Source: JARFQW01 sp963842955
Lineage (GTDB): Bacteria; Pseudomonadota; Gammaproteobacteria; Steroidobacterales; XN24
Reading direction: 5' to 3'
NCBI GenBank assembly: GCA_963842955.1
Contig: CAWJIJ010000003.1
Span: forward strand, 6,445 to 70,444
Length of the DNA stretch: 64,000 nucleotides
In this document: positions 59,918 to 64,000 of the stretch, in pieces
Numbering within the stretch: position 1 is the first letter of the stretch
Layout of the letters: each line of letters opens with the position of its first letter
Notes under the pieces: model-generated
Told to the model about the DNA's origin: nothing
The model's input: the letters and a program-made list of their open reading frames with translations, nothing else
Databases searched by the model: none
Program-made: the position numbers and the translations under genes

Positions 59918-61507
59918 ATGACGAGAGCGTACCAGGAATCCGGAGATGCGAGAGGGACCTTTCTCGGCCATCCCAAGGGCTTGTTTGTCTTGTTTTTTGC
60001 CGAGATGTGGGAGCGTTTCTCGTTCTACGGCATGCGAGCCCTGCTGATTTTCTATCTCGTTCAGCATTGGATGTTTTCCGACAGCGAGGCCGGGGTCATA
60101 TACGGTGCGTATGGCGCGCTGGTGTACGTTACCCCGGTCATTGGCGGCTATCTCGCGGATCGATATCTCGGTCAGCGCAAAGCGGTTGCATTTGGCGCAT
60201 TGTTGCTGACTTTCGGTCATTTCCTGATGGCCTTCGAAGGCGATGGGGCCGGCCAGGCGGATCCGGCGATCAACATTTTCTGGGCCGCTCTGGCGTTTAT
60301 CGTCGTCGGGTCTGGTTTTCTAAAAGCCAATATTTCCGTGATCGTAGGGCAGCTGTATTCCCGTACCGATATTCGCCGCGATCCCGCCTACACCATCTTC
60401 TACATGGGCATCAATCTGGGCGCAGCGCTGGGCGCAATCATCGCTGGCTGGTTGGGTCAGACTATGGGCTGGTCCTACGGCTTTGGCGCTGCCGGTATCG
60501 GCATGCTATTCGGCCTGATCGTGTTCGTCTGGGGCAAGCCCTTGCTGGTTGGTCGCGGTGAACCGGCAGATCCGGCGCTTCTCGAAAAGAAAGTTGCTGG
60601 CATCAAGTTTGAGTGGCTTCTCTACATTCTGAGCTTCGTAACAGTCGGCCTGATTTGGGTCCTGATCCAGTACCAGGCGCTGGTCGGTACGCTGCTCGGT
60701 ATCGCGGGCGCCATTCTTGTTTTTTACGTCTTGTACACCGCCGTCGCGAAACTGGCGCCCAACGACAGAGACCGAATTTTTGCCGCTATGTCTCTGATAT
60801 TTGGATCGATACTCTTCTGGGCGCTGTTTGAACAGGCCGGTTCCTCCCTGAATCTCTTTACAGATCGTAGCGTCGATCGGAACATTTTCGGTATCGAGAT
60901 TCCCGCATCGGTTTTCCAGTCAATCAATGCGATCTACATCGTCTTGCTGGCACCGGTCTTTGCACTGCTCTGGACCTTTCTCGGTCGACGCGGTCTCGAA
61001 CCATCAGCACCGGCCAAGTTTGGGCTGGGTTTGATGCAACTGGGCGCCGGCTTCCTGGTACTCGTAGCCGGTGCTTTGTCGGCGGGTACAGGCAATCTGA
61101 CGCCGGTTGTCTTCGTCTTTCTCATCTACCTGCTGCACACAACCGGCGAGCTTTGCCTGTCGCCTGTTGGGTTAAGCGCCATGAACCGATTGGCACCTTC
61201 TCACATGGCCAGCCTGATCATGGGTACCTGGTTCTTCGCGTCGGCCACTGGAAACTTTGGTGCAGGGTTAATTGCTGCAGCCGTGGGTGCGGAAGATGCG
61301 GGCCCTGACCGGGTGCTGGAAGTTTACTCCTCCGTTGGCTGGTTTTCCGTCGCGGTAGGTGTTGGCGTGATTGTCATTTCTCCGCTAATCAAGAAGCTGA
61401 TGCATCTCGATACGCTGGCGGACGAACATATTGATGACAGCCTTGCGGGACAAAAAGAAGTCGGTGAGCCGCAGGCGGCAGGTATACATCCGGCATCCAG
61501 GTCGTAG
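59918..61507 (+). CDS. POT-family proton-dependent oligopeptide transporter
   Basis: Inner-membrane symporter of 529 residues that takes up di- and tripeptides with protons. Seen: the POT signature EMWERFSFYGMRALLIFYLV with the ExxER-type proton-binding motif, GGYLADRYLGQRKAV (the second signature), FYMGINLGAALG, the FWALFEQAGSSLNLF segment in the seventh helix region, and ELCLSPVGLSAMNRLAPSHM in the tenth. About fourteen TM helices fit the bacterial subfamily. The gene looks lower in GC than the genes to its left, as does the next one. ATG 59918 is used, with GAGAG and TCCGATGTA upstream but no strong ribosome-binding site. Upstream hairpins may attenuate it. Confidence 0.95.
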   Translation: MTRAYQESGDARGTFLGHPKGLFVLFFAEMWERFSFYGMRALLIFYLVQHWMFSDSEAGVIYGAYGALVYVTPVIGGYLADRYLGQRKAVAFGALLLTFGHFLMAFEGDGAGQADPAINIFWAALAFIVVGSGFLKANISVIVGQLYSRTDIRRDPAYTIFYMGINLGAALGAIIAGWLGQTMGWSYGFGAAGIGMLFGLIVFVWGKPLLVGRGEPADPALLEKKVAGIKFEWLLYILSFVTVGLIWVLIQYQALVGTLLGIAGAILVFYVLYTAVAKLAPNDRDRIFAAMSLIFGSILFWALFEQAGSSLNLFTDRSVDRNIFGIEIPASVFQSINAIYIVLLAPVFALLWTFLGRRGLEPSAPAKFGLGLMQLGAGFLVLVAGALSAGTGNLTPVVFVFLIYLLHTTGELCLSPVGLSAMNRLAPSHMASLIMGTWFFASATGNFGAGLIAAAVGAEDAGPDRVLEVYSSVGWFSVAVGVGVIVISPLIKKLMHLDTLADEHIDDSLAGQKEVGEPQAAGIHPASRS

Positions 61508-61716
61508 CCAGTTCTGTCAGGGGATCTCGTCTGCCGCGAAATGAAACGTAGACCGTGGTATTGCAGCTGGATTTGCCAGTCGAATGTAGCCATTCAGGCT
61601 GTTTCTGCCATAGGCCTTCTGCAGAAGGGTTTTACAGTGATGAGAGCGGGAATCACTCCGGGCCGGAGAAAGTATCCGAGTGCGGCCAGGAGCGGCCACT
61701 GACTTTCGATATCGAT

Positions 61717-62133
61717 TCAACCCCGCCGCGTTTGAATGGATATAGCCGCGAGGAAATAGCTTGCAATCATTGAGACGAACAAGACCGCCGTCTTGATCAA
61801 GATCCAGATCTGGAAGGTATTTCCCTGCAAAACCTGAATCAGTGCGATCGTGGACAACCCAAAAACGACCGGAAAGGCTGTCAGTAGAATCACGAAACGT
61901 CGTTCGATCGGGTCTCGTACTGCCCAGAAAAGAAGGATCGTCCAACCGGACATTAGTATCCCGCCGATTGCCATAGTCAGCCTGAAGTCGAGATCCGGAT
62001 CGAAGTCAGGATTCCCGGTCAATGCGCCGAAAACCTGGGGAACGAACAACGCGACGGCCCATAGGGCATCCGCGGCCATTCCGAGCCAATACGGGAAGAT
62101 CATCGCAAATCTGTGAAATGCGCTGCGATTCAT
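61717..62133 (-). CDS. Four-helix membrane protein of unknown function
   Basis: A 138-residue integral membrane protein with four predicted helices (about 12-33, 52-75, 78-102, 108-131): WLGMAADALWAVALFVPQVF, MAIGGILMSGWTILLFWAVR, RFVILLTAFPVVFGLSTIAL and IWILIKTAVLFVSMIASYFL. A loop with DFDPDLDFR sits between the first two. The arrangement (AD.LWAV.L..P.....TG, then GGILM.GWT.LL.WA) recurs in small hypothetical proteins of bacteria; no function is known. The gene is convergent with the POT transporter and similarly low in GC. The start ATG 62133 is plausible but has a weak ribosome-binding site. Confidence 0.78.
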   Translation of the reverse strand: MNRSAFHRFAMIFPYWLGMAADALWAVALFVPQVFGALTGNPDFDPDLDFRLTMAIGGILMSGWTILLFWAVRDPIERRFVILLTAFPVVFGLSTIALIQVLQGNTFQIWILIKTAVLFVSMIASYFLAAISIQTRRG

Positions 62134-62618
62134 GACGCTGAATACTGGGTTTCTCTGGCGAGTGCTTCGGGGTCACTTGCTACTCCGCCGATGGTAGCAA
62201 AGACTAATGCTCGCTCGGGGCGCCTGCGGATTCTCGGTTCGATACGTAAGGGAACCCGCTCTCGGCGAAGGTAAGACCGGCAGAAATGGGTCGATAGCTT
62301 GCGGTTTGAGGGTTGCAGCATCACATCAGGCGACGGCTAGGAGAAAAGGGTCAGAAATCGGCCAGGAACGGCCTGTTTCTAATGACTCTTTGGCGAGGGG
62401 ATGGGCCCCGCTTTTTGCGGGGCCTGTCCCATGGCCTTCGAATCACTAGAAACAGGCTGCTTCCGCCCGGCAGCAGCTGAAGATACTCGGTAATGACTAC
62501 TAGTTCCGAGAGCTGGATCGTGGCAGGAAATCCCGCCAGCTAAGGCAACAGAACGGCGTCGACACGGAAGTCGAAGTGGCCATCTGTGACGGCCCGACCG
62601 GGTTCTCAGCAAGAAGCG
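62134..62618. other. Intergenic region with nested palindrome
   Basis: A 485-bp gap containing the nested inverted repeat at 62371-62457 and no recognised gene. Past the right arm, 62480-62618 contains an open stretch (to CDGPTGFSARS) with no start site or family match; it may be a remnant. Confidence 0.45.
62371..62457. repeat. Nested inverted repeat with internal terminator-like hairpin
   Basis: Outer arms GCCTGTTTCTA (62371-62381) and TAGAAACAGGC (62447-62457) are exact inverted repeats. Nested inside is GGCCCCGC (62404-62411) / GCGGGGCC (62417-62424) around TTTTT. The whole 87-bp unit could be a small mobile element (MITE-like) or a structured RNA. It lies between divergent genes. Confidence 0.75.
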
Positions 62619-63875
62619 TCAGTCGCGCCCGACAAAGATATCCAACGGCAGTACCGCGGTCACACCGACGTTCGGAATGTCAACGAGCTGACCGATCCGC
62701 ATATCGACCGCAACACTCGCAATCATGTAGGCCTGCGTCCGGTCGTAGCCGTACTCCGAGACGATGTAGTCAATCATGGCGGCCAAGGCGTTTCTTGCCG
62801 CGAGATTGATATCGCCCGACAGATTGCTCAAGCCTGCGATCTTCGGGGAGTCCAGGTAAGCGAGGTTTGCCGGTACGCTGTCTTTCTCCTTGAGTGGGAA
62901 ACCGGTCACGGCATAAAAGCGCTTGGACGGTATCCCCAGCACCGAGGCCGGGCCTTCGTAGTGAGGGCCCCGGGACAGATCCGGCGGGTCTTCGACCACG
63001 CGAGCGGTGACCGTCATCCGGCCGCCCATCTCGATGGCGGTGCCCGCCACCTCGCCGTCGCCCTGCGCGTAATGGAAGTCGCCGACCGCGAGTCCGCAGC
63101 CATCGATGAAACAGGGCAGATACACCGTGGTGCCCGTGGTGATGTAACGGATGTCCATGTTGCCGCCGTGCTCCCGCGGCGGAATCGTGCGCAGGCACTC
63201 CGAAGGTTTTGTCCCTTCCTTGCCGCATAGCATTGCCGGCTCGGCCTCGTCGGGGTCGGGGCCCATAACGGCACCGCCCGACTCGAGCAGCTGGGTCTCT
63301 CGCGCCAGTACGTCGGCGAGCAATTTTTCGCCGGGCAATGTGGTCACGACGCCGGGGAAACTCGCGTTCGGAATACGCACACCCGGCAGGGCATCGCTGA
63401 CGGCATGGTCGCCATTGATCCGCCACACGATGAAACGCTCATCGGTCCCGAACTCGTCACCGGCGAACCCAAACGGCCCGGCTTCGGTCCAGCCGACGTC
63501 GTCAGGCTCCAACGCCTCGATGGTCACGGCCAGGACGTCGCCCGCCTTGGCGCCGTTGATGAAAACCGGCCCGGTCAACGGGTGGACAATCCCGACCCCT
63601 TCCCGGGGTATGGCCTTGGCACTCGAGAACTTGTCCGGGTCGAGGGTCAGATCGAACGCATCGCGGCCCAGGAATACGATGCGCTCACCGGGATCGGCCT
63701 TGGCAACCATCGGGATCTCGGGATGAAGGCGGTTGATACAGGCAGGATCCTCGGCGCAGCTCACACTGCGGTCACCCACCGTGATGTCGGCGGAAGCCGT
63801 CCCAAACATGAGCAACGTCGACAGGAGTGCAAGGGGAATCCCGGCGGAAAGACCGGTGGGAAGGCCAGAGTTCAT
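62619..63875 (-). CDS. Acetamidase/formamidase-family protein, exported
   Basis: A 418-residue protein with a signal peptide (GIPLALLSTLLMFGTASA, cut before DITVGD) and a FmdA/AmdA acetamidase/formamidase fold; these enzymes hydrolyse short amides to acid and ammonia. Seen: TGPVFINGAKAGDVLAVTIE, HGGNMDIRYITTGTTVYLP (the conserved H-G-G-N-x-D core), DFHYAQGDGEVAGTAIEMGG (H-x-x-Q-G-D-G-E metal/active-site segment) and MASVAVDMRIGQLVDIPN-like C-terminus. ATG 63875 has AGGAG nine bases upstream. The signal peptide is less usual for the family, whose well-studied members are cytosolic, and implies a periplasmic enzyme. Cysteines in CAEDPACINR may form a disulfide. Substrate is not determined. Confidence 0.92.
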   Translation of the reverse strand: MNSGLPTGLSAGIPLALLSTLLMFGTASADITVGDRSVSCAEDPACINRLHPEIPMVAKADPGERIVFLGRDAFDLTLDPDKFSSAKAIPREGVGIVHPLTGPVFINGAKAGDVLAVTIEALEPDDVGWTEAGPFGFAGDEFGTDERFIVWRINGDHAVSDALPGVRIPNASFPGVVTTLPGEKLLADVLARETQLLESGGAVMGPDPDEAEPAMLCGKEGTKPSECLRTIPPREHGGNMDIRYITTGTTVYLPCFIDGCGLAVGDFHYAQGDGEVAGTAIEMGGRMTVTARVVEDPPDLSRGPHYEGPASVLGIPSKRFYAVTGFPLKEKDSVPANLAYLDSPKIAGLSNLSGDINLAARNALAAMIDYIVSEYGYDRTQAYMIASVAVDMRIGQLVDIPNVGVTAVLPLDIFVGRD

Positions 63876-64000
63876 GCGCGCACTCCTGTGGTGTGGAGAA
63901 AGGTGACGTGGCCCTTGGGATATAGGCAGCTCTTCGGGACTCTACCATCCCAATGGCTGCTCCGGGTCGGAAGCCACCCCGCACTCTGGTCCGGGCCGAG
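63876..64000. other. Upstream region of the amidase gene at the window edge
   Basis: 125 bp, presumably holding the amidase promoter. An open minus-strand frame without a family match covers part of it; I support no gene here. Confidence 0.3.

Noticed and set aside
62237..62275. tRNA-like T-arm (GGTTCGATACG) in the gap before the amidase
   Set aside because: No acceptor stem, anticodon arm or D-arm can be drawn around it.
63772..63984. Minus-strand open frame at the right edge
   Set aside because: It overlaps the amidase signal peptide in another frame and has no supporting feature.

Overview
The window comes from the chromosome of a GC-rich Gram-negative bacterium. The gene content points to a free-living, probably aquatic gammaproteobacterium of the Chromatiales/Woeseiales/Wenzhouxiangella kind: cofactor-independent phosphoglycerate mutase, pyruvate phosphate dikinase, a TorT-like protein, a POT peptide transporter, many lipoproteins, FG-GAP/beta-propeller secreted proteins, and a CadC-TolB regulator. 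That placement is inference from family content only. There is no rRNA, tRNA, CRISPR array, phage module or intact transposase.

Layout. 0-8.6 kb (minus strand): the 5' part of gpmI, a TorT-like periplasmic sensor overlapping a large hybrid histidine kinase, and ppdK. 8.9-15.4 kb: a DUF6090-like membrane protein, a TPR lipoprotein-like protein, an ECF sigma factor overlapping a membrane-anchored VWA protein that probably acts as its anti-sigma/sensor, and a membrane-anchored WD40-like protein. 15.6-20 kb: an MscS-family channel followed by an outer-membrane beta-barrel protein, then a convergent DUF900 lipoprotein hydrolase. 20-23 kb: a decay zone with a frameshifted PKD-like gene and a heavily frameshifted FG-GAP gene flanked by 35-bp direct repeats. 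23-29.2 kb: an NAD-dependent epimerase/reductase, a DUF4382 lipoprotein behind a near-ideal CRP-type promoter, a small lipoprotein, and a sugar ABC uptake operon (binding protein plus two permeases, no ATPase). 29.6-36.6 kb: an intact FG-GAP protein with the same 83-nt leader as the decayed gene, a DUF3597 protein, a homocysteine methyltransferase remnant, a PPC-domain secreted protein, a CFI-box-CTERM protein and a CadC-TolB regulator. 36.8-42.7 kb: one 1973-residue secreted mosaic protein. 43-52.3 kb: a small membrane protein, a six-bladed propeller protein, a tautomerase, an HhH DNA-binding protein, a secreted Cys-rich protein, the TrkA/TrkH potassium pair, a HAD phosphatase and a sorbosone-dehydrogenase-like lipoprotein. 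52.5-56 kb: a tandem pair of glycoside-hydrolase-like proteins, the second with a broken N-terminus. 56-64 kb: a GAF-GGDEF cyclase, a second DUF900 hydrolase, an internally duplicated secreted protein, a POT transporter, a four-helix membrane protein and a secreted acetamidase/formamidase-like protein.

The strongest unexplained signal is a dispersed palindromic repeat. Its arms follow the consensus GGGGACAGTGCACTTAACT, or a TTCACCTG variant. About nineteen full or half copies lie between genes, most often within 10-60 bp of a stop codon, and several have matched changes in both arms. No transposase for them is present. Also notable: the conserved leader of the FG-GAP genes, the sigma/VWA pair, the TorT/hybrid kinase pair with two receivers and no Hpt or TorR, the tandem 15-bp repeats ahead of the giant gene, and a nested palindrome at 62.4 kb.
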